A stretch of 64,000 nt of DNA from Trichostrongylus colubriformis. Taxonomy: Eukaryota; Nematoda; Chromadorea; Rhabditida; Trichostrongylidae. Position 1 is the first letter of the stretch. Each line of letters begins with the position of its first letter. The notes under the pieces were generated by a model that was not told the DNA's origin, searched no databases, and saw only the letters and a list, made by a program, of their open reading frames with translations. Location: the NCBI GenBank assembly GCA_963978905.1, contig OZ022256.1:19531743-19595742 (forward strand), read 5' to 3'. Of the stretch, positions 24,789-36,500 are shown in pieces. A program made the position numbers and the translations under genes.

Positions 24789-27122
24789 GTAGAAGAAGAT
24801 TTTAAAGCGAGCTACAGTGCTTGCAGGTTGTAGAATCATGTCATAGTATATATTTGATAGAGCAACCTTGTCAGCATACAAAGCGGTTGCGATGGCCCGG
24901 TCAAGTTTTTTTAGGCGAGCATTCATTTTGACCTTGTACAGTTACTGCTTTTGTATCTTAACTTCTGTATCCATGCAAGCCATTGTGTAAGACGTGCCAA
25001 GGAAGCGAACTCACAGGAATGGGGCACCTGTATTTATTTTAGTATCTGCCAGCAAGGTGACGATGAAGATGGGCGACTATGTCCTGTTACCATCACTGAC
25101 CCCATTTGGAGGGACAGGTCCCATTTCCAAGGCACTTCCAAATTTCAGAATCAGTAGATCGTTATTATCCGAAGTCCACATACTCGCGCGCCAAAAGTCG
25201 ATGTTTGTTTCCGACTAGAACTTCAAGCAGGCATATAGGAGCGTATGCACAGCCTGCCGTTAGAGAATTTGCAAGCGTCTAGATTTGCAAGGAGAAGGTG
25301 CAAAGTTCCAATCCAGTATGGGGATGGTTTAGATAGTATGGAGACGTGTATGCACAGATGAAACCATTTCTCTGATCACTAGTGTGATTACGTTGGATTC
25401 GATGCGTCAGAATTCTAGAGAGTTCATCAAAGGTTCGATTTTTGGCATGCCTTGAACAATGGCGACGAGGAGTAAAATTACCCCGAGTTTTTTTGAATAC
25501 TGCTCCGATTAACTTCACTTTTAAATTTTACTATTTGTCTACATCATATTGTGCCATTGTTATTTCAGATTCCAATTCTAATGACCTACTTATGTGTGCC
25601 TTGTCGAATCTCCTCGAATTTATATCTATATTATATATGACATATTATGTATTTTCTATGTTATGGATGATTTATTTCATGTATTAAGTGCCTTGTGATA
25701 AAAGTTTTATTCAATGACTAAACGGCTATGTTCAGCAATACAACGAAAACTTTTCAAAGCACACATTGCTGATCGCTAGAACGCATTCTTATGGTTACCG
25801 GTAATAATACATTATAATCTCACCTGGTTAATGAGACAGCAGATAAAGGTTAAGACTTCACACATGAGGAATGAAAGACAACGAGATCGAATAAAGAGGA
25901 TGAAGCCACTGGGGATGGTATGGGAGAGGGAGGGGTTAGCTCGCAAGCGATTACGTTATTACCTGCATGCAGAACAAATACTTATCGATCGCTTTCAGAG
26001 AAGTATGTAATCAAAAAGAACGCGCCCACGAATGAGCGGAGCTTACGACACGTTGTTACTGCTGGTGTGTAGCTCTTGGTAATCAATACGTATATTTACA
26101 ATGACTAAGGCGAATTCTAGCATGTGTTTGCAGTTCGAGCCCAAACTGTTCGATACGGTAGAGACTGAGCTTGAGGGCGTTGAAGAGGTGTTGCAAGCAA
26201 ATCAAATCGATACGTTTTAGCTGGCTCTAGGCCAACTACCGTAGTCTCGATAAGGCCGATTGAGTCATCTTGTGCGAGTATGGCTTCAACACTTGGACCA
26301 CGATGTGAATAGCAACCAACCAGTTCCGATGACTCTAGCCCACCTTCGCAGAGATTACTTGCCTGAAATGCTATCCACTTACGGCTGTTATCATCTCTAA
26401 GACAAAAAAAGAACGGATCGAGGTCCGGAATTAGAGGAAGAACCTTTCGTGGTCGGGATTACGTACAAACCCCTTTACAATCACTCTCCAAACCACAAAG
26501 TTGCGCTATTTCGTTACTACCACTTCGTTTAGGCATTTTATTTGTGTATGCCTTTTACCTGTTTTCAACACATGCAATATGGCATGTCCATCAATAAATA
26601 AATAAATAAGTTTACCACATGGACGCCACTAAGGCATTAAATTCTCTGCCATAGTATGTAAGAGGCACCGGAAGGGGTGAGGAGAAAGTGAGAACTGGGA
26701 ATACAAGTTCTCTGAAAACACCCTCCACTTCAGAAGGGTGATGTGTAACTCGGCACTCGCGTTGAAAAAGAGCGGTTTGTGAACTTATCACGACCCCGAA
26801 GCACGGTGTATCCTACAGTCCTGCGGTCGGGTGAGTCGTCAGTGGGAGCGGGACAACGCTCGCGGCTGGCTGATTCAGCCTATCCGCCCGTCTGCAGTCT
26901 ACCCCAGCCAGAGACGCAGAGTGACGAGAGATAAGAAGATTTTGAGTTTCTATCTCTCGGTTTTTTTGCCATTTTATGTCATTCTTTCTCTACACTTACA
27001 CTGCTGAGCATGCCGACTCTCCTATTCCATTATGTGTGGGATTTACCCCTTTCGAGTTTTCAAATCCGGTAATAGAGGTGGAGATGTTTATCAGTGCATC
27101 AGTGACGAGAAAATCCAACGCG

Positions 27123-27227
27123 TTAGCCGAAAGAACGGGTATGGTATCTTGCTCGGAAGGCGCCTCGCGTCAATGACAAACTGATCATGACCGCGAGTTC
27201 CTGCGATGTGTGGCGTTCATGCGCAGC
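27123..27227 (-). CDS. Possible terminal exon of the NDNF-like gene
   Basis: A phase-0 acceptor (GACATATCAG) opens 34 codons to a TAA. QELAVMISLSLTRGAFRARY loosely resembles the closing strand of the last FN3-like domain. However, joining it directly to exon 10 would skip the conserved NxC...C segment, so an intermediate exon would be needed. Weak. Confidence 0.2.
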   Translation of the reverse strand, partial: AAHERHTSQELAVMISLSLTRGAFRARYHTRSFG

Positions 27228-27439
27228 CTGATATGTCTACTTGGAGGAAAGGTTGGCTAAGATGACGTAAGAAAAGTAAGCAGCCTTGTCACGCAGCTTC
27301 GATCGCGATTCCCCCGCAGAGCCTGCTACACATATCCGCTACCATTCCTCTATGGCCGAAACATTTCCCTTTCCTGAATACCCCAATAACCACAACAGGT
27401 GGTTTAATGGAACGTATTGAACGACTTTGCATTGCTTAC

Positions 27440-27569
27440 CTTGCTGACAAGTTCCTCCAGATAGTTGGCATTCTCTCGACGCATGTAGATACAGTACTCA
27501 GCATGTTCATCTGCTGAACGCAACCACTGTAATGTTGCTGTGGAGCATGAGCGACGCACCACTTTAACA
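27440..27569 (-). CDS. NDNF-like: NDNF-like exon 10: second FN3-like domain
   Basis: Acceptor TGAATTTTCAG, phase 2 in and 0 out, consensus donor GTAAGC. VKVVRRSCSTATLQWL and EYCIYMRREN align with RTCSSxTVAWL...FCIYxKE of vertebrate NDNF. The strong donor means at least one more exon lies below 27440. Confidence 0.92.
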
Positions 27570-30500
27570 CTGAAAATTCAGAGCATCGTGTTCAGTTTGT
27601 TAGGTTTTTAGATTTACATAACCCATACACTTGCAGCGAGCGTGAACGACAATGACATCTACTAGCCTGATACCTATGATGCCCCAAAGGGGGGGGGGCT
27701 GTAATGCGCCTTAATCTTCTCCATCAGTAGATAATTAACTAGTCAGTATAAGTAAGGATGGATGACGTGAGTACGTGTGGGGTAAGAGCTCGCGAACCTT
27801 GAGCTTTGGTCGCATTTGTTGTGAGCTTCGCCCATTTCGCGCTCAACAGCGTCCTGTTGATGAAAGTGACTCAGAATTGAGATGGAAAACAAAGAGCATC
27901 TCAGTTCACCAAGACCCATGGTGAATTCCTGCGGGCGTCTTCTTCATCTCCACATGGGTGGACAACTACAAGCGCAAAATGAGGATTGCTGTAAAACTAA
28001 ATGGGAATGATATTATTCTTTGAATGTCGCGCTCGAGGAGCTGGAAGTGTGAGCCCCATGTTTGCCTTCTAAAAGCATTTGTGTTTACAAGTATTGTTTT
28101 GATGAGTTGCAATGGCATCAGGTAATACAAAAAATTTTTTTTNNNNNNNNNNNNNNNNNNNNNNNNNNNNNNNNNNNNNNNNNNNNNNNNNNNNNNNNNN
28201 NNNNNNNNNNNNNNNNNNNNNNNNNNNNNNNNNNNNNNNNNNNNNNNNNNNNNNNNNNNNNNNNNNNNNNNNNNNNNNNNNNNNNNNNNNNNNNNNNNNN
28301 NNNNNNNNNNNNNNNNNNNNNNNNNNNNNNNNNNNNNNNNNNCTCCTAAAAGCATTTGTGCTTACAAGTATTGTTTTGATGTGTTGCAATGGCATCAGGT
28401 GATACAAAAAAATTTTTTTTCTTGACTGATGTTTATAAATGGCTAAGCACCTGTAGCCAAAGGTGATTTACCAGCACGTTACCTAGCAGCGTTGGACGGA
28501 TATCACTGAATGATTTGAAATTCTTTTATGTTGTTTTGAGGGGGAGGAGGGAGAGGGGGGGGGGGGGGGGGGTGGGCGCATCGCCTGAACGATAAAGTAC
28601 TGGACGAGCCGATGTACAACCCAGTGCCTTTATTTTTTACAGACAAACATGATAATCAATTCACCAATCTCATAAAAAAAATGGCAGTTAGACTGGAAGA
28701 GAATTGACCTTGATTTGATGATTGTACGTGGGTCACTATTTATATTCCGGCAATAGGCAATACTTTTATCTGGGAGTAAATCTGATGATTCCATCGTAAA
28801 GTTCGCCTCTTTTAACCATAGACCCCATCATCCAATTTGTCGCACGGCGCTATTTGTTCATTTTATAAATTTTTGAAAATTTCGTCGACACAAGCCTTTC
28901 TTGGTGTTTGTCAAATTGTGTGGGTTTCAACGGAAAAATATTTTCTGCAAATCCATGTGTTCAAGTAAAATTGAATGCTTGTCGGTGCAAATAATGTTTA
29001 GGGATGCCTCAATCTCAGAATGGGTGAATTGGCGATCTTGCTTAATCATATTGCACACAGCATCGATGTTTTCTTAAACAAGTGCTAATTTCGGACATCC
29101 TTCATGAATCTCGTCGGACAGCGGACTACGACAACGAATAAGTTCCCTCAGCCAACGATACACTGTGGTCTTTGATGGAGCTTCATTGCCAAATTTTTTA
29201 AAAAATTTTGAAAATTTCATTTTCATTTCCTGAAAAAAACAAAATTTTTCAGATGAATGTAAAATAAACAAAAAGCGCCGTACGGCAAATTGAATGATGG
29301 GGTATATAGTCAAAAAAAGGCGAACTTCACGATGAAACCATCAGATTTACTCCCATGATAACAGTATTGCCTATTCCCGAAATATAAATAGTGACCTACG
29401 TATTATGCTTGTAAAAACAGGCCCACTCATCACAACACCACCCCCGCCCATAGTTGCGATAGATGAGCAACCAATCAATCACGGGAAAAAGGCCCTAAGA
29501 CGCTTATGAAACTGTCTTATGAAACGTCTCCATGGTGTCCCCCCCCCCGACCCCCTCCACTTCGAGCTACAAACACTACTTAGTGTTTTCACAAACTTGC
29601 ATGACCACTCGCGTGTCTAGAGTCAGCGACGGGAAAACAAATGAATAATTTATGTTTATGACAATAAAACTGCATATATAATCTTGTCTCCGTAAAAGCA
29701 AACACTACGATAATATGAATCATTCTGGAAGTAGAGAAATTGCACCGTGATGATGAGTTCGGAAGTGCTTTAAGAGAAAGCCCAAAAAACCGAAATACGG
29801 TCTTACAGAAGCAGTTCTCCACCATGTAATGCATCAAGCAACAGCGCAGACATGGATGGGGAGTCTGTCTATGTTCTGGGGCACCGCACCATTCGCATTG
29901 AGTTACTGCCCACAACAAATATATTGCCAATGAGCTCATCCTATACTTGCACCGTACCCATAGGTGGGATGTTCATGGATCGGAGGTCCCGTGAACGACC
30001 GATTCCCTCGACCACGTTCATACTTTGCGGTGCCGGCGGCACAGTGTGACTGCGTATCTTTGCGTCGCCACTTGTGCCACAATATCTCTTTGCATACGTC
30101 GTCTCTGCAGCTGTCCGAGCCTCTCTGCCCCGCTGCTTGTGAAAGCGGCCAAGACTGCACAAAGTATGAATGCGGCGAAAGGTTGTCTGCGCGGATATTG
30201 GTGCAGACATTACATTACTTAGCGCTCTTGTATAGCCGGTGGAGCCACACCTGAGCCGTTAAAAGGTCTGACAATGTTTGTGATATCGGTGGATTTCATA
30301 GGAGTCAAGATGAGCTATTGGATAAATAGCGTTTCATCGGATCCTGTTAATTGTACTTCTTTGAAAATGGATCCCCGAAACTGTACATAAATTATCCAGC
30401 ACTTCGCGATTAGTACACGTTATTTAAACTTTTATTCGCCATTATTTTTTTAACTTTTCAAACCTCGATGCACCCTCTGAGAATCCTTCATCACGTTTTT

Positions 30501-33500
30501 TCGCATTTCAAGGTGCTATCGAGGGGAGGGGGGGGGAGGTCATGAGCGGCAGAATCTATTAGGACACTTCTGGCTATCTTTCTATCTATCCGTCTACCTA
30601 TCCATGGGCAACCTTATGGGGGGTGTGCACCTTTAGTTCCAATCGTGTACTGTAGGTGTACGGTAGTATAATTACAAGATTACTCAGGTCACTTCGCACC
30701 TCACCTCGCACCTCCTAGCCTTGCCTGTGTGCCTGTGCCTATGCTTGCAGTGACCGTTGACATCTTCCCCACTGACTATTCCCCACTTCCCCACTTACGA
30801 TATGTAATGGATCCACTGGAAATTGTACATGTGTAATTACAATTATAATTGTGTCCTTATTACAGCGCTTCTATTACACTAACTTAGCTATGAAAAACAA
30901 ACAGAAAAACGAAAGAAACAAAATAACAACAAAACATGTATACTATTATTCACAAAGAATTAAACATGTAAACGTCACAAATCTGGCCATCTAAATAGTG
31001 GTGCACGCTCAGAGATCAATAAGCATGGATAATTGGAAAACGGGTTTTGCTACCAATATATAAGGCTTTGGTGCTCACTGAGTGGACAAATCGCTACACT
31101 CGGTGCCAGCGAAACCAAACACGTCGGGCGCTAAGTATCCAAACTCCCATGAACTGACCATTTTCACATTACCTACGTGATTCGCGTAGTACAGTGTGAT
31201 GGCTAAACCGTGACTGATAAGGAGCTTAATGAGTATCCAGTTGGGCTGGCTCACACTACTGCGCGCATTACACAGACATGCAAGATGGGCTTGATCGATA
31301 TCAGTTGTTTGGTATCACCTAAATGCAAAGCTTACTCAAAAGAAAGCTCATCTATCTCTTCTTCGAAATGAAATAAGCTGAGCATTCCAATGTTATTAGA
31401 GTTATTGTCAAGTTACTGAATTCCCTTTTTAAAACTTTAGTGTAAAGAAAGCCATACGTGATATGCAATCAAGACTGTAGTGGCCAACTGCAAAGCTTGA
31501 AATTGTACCACGCAATCACAATCATAGTCAATCGAATTCAGTTTTAGATAACTACGACGAATGACCCAGTTTTTATTCTCAACACCATGAAAGGAGTGAC
31601 AGTGCAAAGACTCTAAATGTCAAAGATTTCTTGATTCATCATTATATCAGGGCGGGCTGGTGTAGAGACTAGGAGTGCGCACCCCACTCTCACGGCACGT
31701 GATCAAATCCCCCCTCAGCGCCCGCTTAAGCCTACCAAGCCTTCCATCCCTTCGGGGTAGTTATGTTAGTACCATTCTCGCCTACAAGAGTGAAAGCACT
31801 GACTTGTACATCGGCTGGCCTTCGCAAGTCTTTGTATAGCCAAATCACATTCACTCGCCACCACGATTCTGAATGGAACTGGAATGCAAGGCGCATCCCC
31901 CAGAAAGGACTGATTAACGCCAAAAAACACACCAAATCTATCTCTCATTATATCAAAGAGTACATCACTGCTTCCTCTACTTACTAGCTTAGAATTTCAT
32001 CAAAAATCTTGCTAATCAAGGCACAGATGCATGGCGCGATTATGGTTATTGACAACAAACCTGAAGGTCTGGTTTGTACCAATGAAAATTCACTGCGAAC
32101 CACGAATGATTTTTTTTATTTATTCGCTTCCTCCTTTTCCATTTTACATGTGCATTACTGTTTTACTGAAAGGTCAATAGTCGGTGCCAGCAACTAAGTG
32201 ACCACCCCATAGGCAAGGCTAGGAGGTGCAAGGTGAGGTGCGAAGTGACCTGAGTAATCTTGTAATTATACTACCGTACACCTACAGTACACTATTGGAA
32301 CTAAAGACCCTCACCCCCTTATGGGCTACGTATGATTATTTACCGAAATAAAGTTAAAGAGCCCTAATAACGGATTGCGTGGAATTATGGACTCTCCACC
32401 GCTCCAACAAAATCTCTAGAAAAGTTCGGTGTAATCATGAACATCAGAAAGGTTTCTCCTTCGCACATTTCTCCTTAGATGCTCTAACGAGCATGTATTT
32501 AGTGAGCCCTAATGGGAACGAACCTTGTATCCTCCGGTAACTTCGGATATGGGGATTGATCGGCCTGTGTGCTGGCCCAAAGGTGAACGGTTTTCGGTTT
32601 GGCGTCGTCGTTACTGATTTGAAAGCGAAGCTGACCTGAGTGCACGTTCACGACGAGAAAGCTGAAAGCGGATTTTTTGAAATTTTTACTAAATTCGACA
32701 CTATTTCCCTCATAATTACAGTCTTAAATAGTGACTACTACATTTTGAATCTGAAGCTCTTTCCGTAGTGGTTAGTATGACAAAACTCTATCAAGAATGC
32801 AAAAAATTCGATGAGAGAAGCACCCACCGTCGAAAACCTGAGAACGGTTCACTTCGTTTCAGAAGTTTCCCATTTCGAAACACTGACATTCGCACGTAAC
32901 CTTCACAAGCGTGTACAATGAGAAGTACCTGAAAAATAACGGGTTGAATTATTATATTATATTATGAATTAATATGAGATTCCGCCTACCAACGAGGTCG
33001 GACTTTTGTGGAAACGAAAGCACGAGCGCTATACATAGGAGCAGAGGAGAGACAGTCTTGGGGTACGAGACCCAGTGTAGAAGGCAAATCAATTTGGTTG
33101 CAAGAGTTTGAATGCACTCTTCTCGCCGACAGCTGATCAAAGGTTGCTCGGCGGGAATTTAAACGAGTTGCTTCGAATGAGATATTTGTGACTAAGATTC
33201 GATAAAAAAAGTTTCACAAATTACTAACAATACTAGGTTTGAAGATAGTATTCTCAGCTTCAAGCTCACTTACTGTCGGGCCCTACGGCCTTTAGCAACT
33301 CGTTTGAATTCCCGCCCAGCAACATTGATCAGATGTCAACGAGAGGAGCGCACTTCAAAATTTACGCACCTAATGTTGATTTGCCTTCTACTTTGCGTCT
33401 GTGGTTTCTCGCCTCCTTTCTCCCAAAGCGCTCGCGCCTTCGTATCCACGAACAAGCCGACCTCGTCGAAGCACGATTCTTACATTTTTCGCATGAAACT

Positions 33501-36500
33501 CTACATGTGACCCTTAGTAAGCAAACACAGTATATGCGTGACTAATGGAGGAGCTTAAATCATAGTGGCGGTTCCCTCAAACTAGGTGGGACTTTTTATT
33601 CGTTGAATGACTGCTTAAGGGTGAGCTGCCTTTGTATGAATGTTCAACTTACGCTCATAACTCAACTTCTACCGAGCAATGCACCGTGTTGGAGAAGAAA
33701 AGGAAGAAAATTGGATGCGAGGCTTATCTCTGGAGGCGGTGAATGCTTCTTCCCATGATCCCTCGTTAAAAATTGGAACAAAAATTATTTTTGTTCACTT
33801 CAATAAAGACCCCCGGTGAAACAGACGATGGGGAAGCCAGGGATGTATGTTATCGTGCAAAACCTAACCACCCCGTTTTTTGCGTGCAGGAACACGAAAT
33901 ATTTTCGCAGTACAACATCTCATCAGCTCGAGGTTTCCGTCGACAGCTGTCATGGCATTGACGTAAGTCGGCGGCTATTTCGAGATTGTGGAATGTGATG
34001 CACATATTTACGGAATCTGTTGACGTTTACACATACATACCGCAGGAAGCACATCTGCTGGACAAAGGAATGTCCGCGGTAACTTCCTGATACACAAGGT
34101 CACGATTTTCCTGATTATTTATCGGCAGATGCCAAAATAATAATCCATGACAAAGAGGTGAAAGCACTTCGTGGATTGCTTGTGGATATTGTAAGTCATA
34201 ATTTGATCCTTCATATTTTCCCTTGGGGCTTTAAAGAGATTGAAAACATCATATACAGTCCATTTCCCGACGGCTGGCAGGGCGAGGCCTACGGACTTGT
34301 ATCGATATCGCTCACTCCGCCACACACTCTCAACCAACTCTGTAGGCCACGCCCTGCCAGCCTTCGGGAACTGGACTGTAATGTTTATATACGCGTATAT
34401 GCATGTCATATAAAATATATTCCATATCATGTGAATGTTTTCAGATCATGTAAGGGGTGGGATAATGGGAGAAAAAAACAAATTAATTTTTCGAAAGACC
34501 ACTCTTTTCTTCGAACACTGTAGCAACTGCACTTCAGCGACCCTTCACTGTCCAGATGATACCACGTATTCATTCCTCTCGTCTGGAATGTGTGATTCTT
34601 TACAATTCAACAATCCAACGGGCTCGGGATTCTATGGAGTTTCGATAGAGCCTAAGAGGAATCGTCCACGGAAAAATGAGTTTGACTGTTACCCATATAC
34701 TTATGTTGCATTTGCCTAATGTGGACCGCATGCAAAGTTTCACGCAAAAAACTGTGAATCCGGCTAAAATACAGCACCACAAAATCTCGGCCGGGTGCGC
34801 GGGGCCTCTGAGTAAGTGTCCGCCCCGTCGTTCGCCGCGGTCGGAGACACATTGTAAGAGCGGAAATTTAGGTTGAGAGTCCCATTCTCCGTTCCCAACC
34901 ATGGCGGGACGGGGCGGGCTTTTACTCGGAGGCCCCGTCCACCCGGTCGAGGATTTGTGGTGCTGTATCTTAGCCGGATTCATATTTTTCGCGTGGAACT
35001 TTGTATGCGGCTCTTTTCAGACGAATACAACATAAGTACATGGGTAATAAAAAAGTCCATTTTCCGTGGACGATTCCTTTAAGTGCAGAGACAAACAGAG
35101 CCAAGTGGCGTTGTGCAAGCTACAAAAATCCAGGAGTTTGTAAAAGCGATTATTTTCTAGAGAGATTACAAGCAAGCAGCTCGATCCATCAAGTTGCGCA
35201 GTTCACTCTTAATCTTGCTGGCAGGGATTGGTATGATGGTAATCTACGCACCGTAACCTTGCTGATGAGCCATAAGAGGAGTGACCTTTTTGTGGAGCCC
35301 CCCCCCCCCGCATATTCCGTCTTACATGATATTCACTGAAGCAAGAATATTAAGAGCTAACTCAGCCCCTGAAAATGCATGCGTTATAGGGTGAAGGTCC
35401 CAATTCATCGTTGGTCCCTATGTAATTCAATCACCATATTTTTGATGATTCTGATTAGTTTGAGGCTTTCCCCTGAGATGGTTCATTCTTAAGCCATTCG
35501 CTAGATTTGTTAGACGATGAATAAAATCGCTAAGCTACAGCTTAATGGTTTTATTTCCGCGAAATTGCCTGATCGACAACAGCTTAGTCAAAAGATTTTC
35601 TCGCGAATTGCCGCAGGGTGGCAGTAGCCACGTAGTTGCAGGTTTGATTACTTTAATGGTCAACAAGTACAATGTTTTCTGGAGAAAATGCGTCGTATCA
35701 CATAACCACGTAGTGGTAAGACAAAATACCATCACGACTCAAGGAAATCGTCTCTCGTAATGGAAAGGAGAGGTGAATTAGAAACGCTGAAGGAATTAGT
35801 AACGTGCAGTTAGCGAGTCAAGTCGATCCAAAACAGTGAAAGTGTCTCAGGACTCCTGCGTATGCTCAAGGAGCAAAAGCAAAAAAGTCTACATCAGCCT
35901 CAGGTCTTCGTCGAGTATTTTTCAAAAGCGGTCTTATTTTGGGTTAGAAGGTTGGCATGGCACTCAAGGTTGGAGGGAGATCGTACTTCCAAAAATTTTG
36001 TGGATAAATCTTCTACATCTATGCAGCGTTAAGTAAAATTCATGCACGAACAAGGAAAGTTGGGCCAGTTGGTCTCTCAAAAGGGTAGCCACAAACATAC
36101 TTTATCCTGATGGCAAAAGGGACTGCACAGCGCAATCCTTCGTCGTTTTTTGACTCATTTACTTACCTTATTACTTGTAGTCGTATTAGTAGGTACAATG
36201 AACTGATACTCGAGCGCAGAACCTTTCCTCGGTGGCAAATTGCCGGATTCCAGAACGGCATTGTGCAGCGATTGTACCTGCAAGAGGAATATAGACAGAA
36301 TATAATAGAATTGATCGTATTTGTAAAATCAAGTAGTTCAGGATGTATCAGAAAGGTGTACCATAGTCACCACTGGAGGTCTACAGTAGACAGCAAAGAA
36401 AGCCTTATAGCTGTAGGTGTACAACATGGTAGAGGTGTCATGCTTTCATGAGGAATCCTTATTTTTCACATGATCCTACCACTTTTTCGTGGATGGAAAT

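Noticed and set aside
26160..26400. Possible retrotransposon pol fragment (frame with VWLQHLDHDVNSNQP)
   Set aside because: No catalytic motif or LTR could be seen; the resemblance is too vague.
33304..33545. Open frames of about 70 residues
   Set aside because: They lie inside one arm of a long inverted repeat.
33855..34190. Plus-strand exons reading LEVSVDSCHGID and AKIIIHDKEVKALRG, which resemble an NDNF segment
   Set aside because: Wrong strand for the gene, the phases do not chain, and the matching segment is already supplied by exon 8 on the minus strand.
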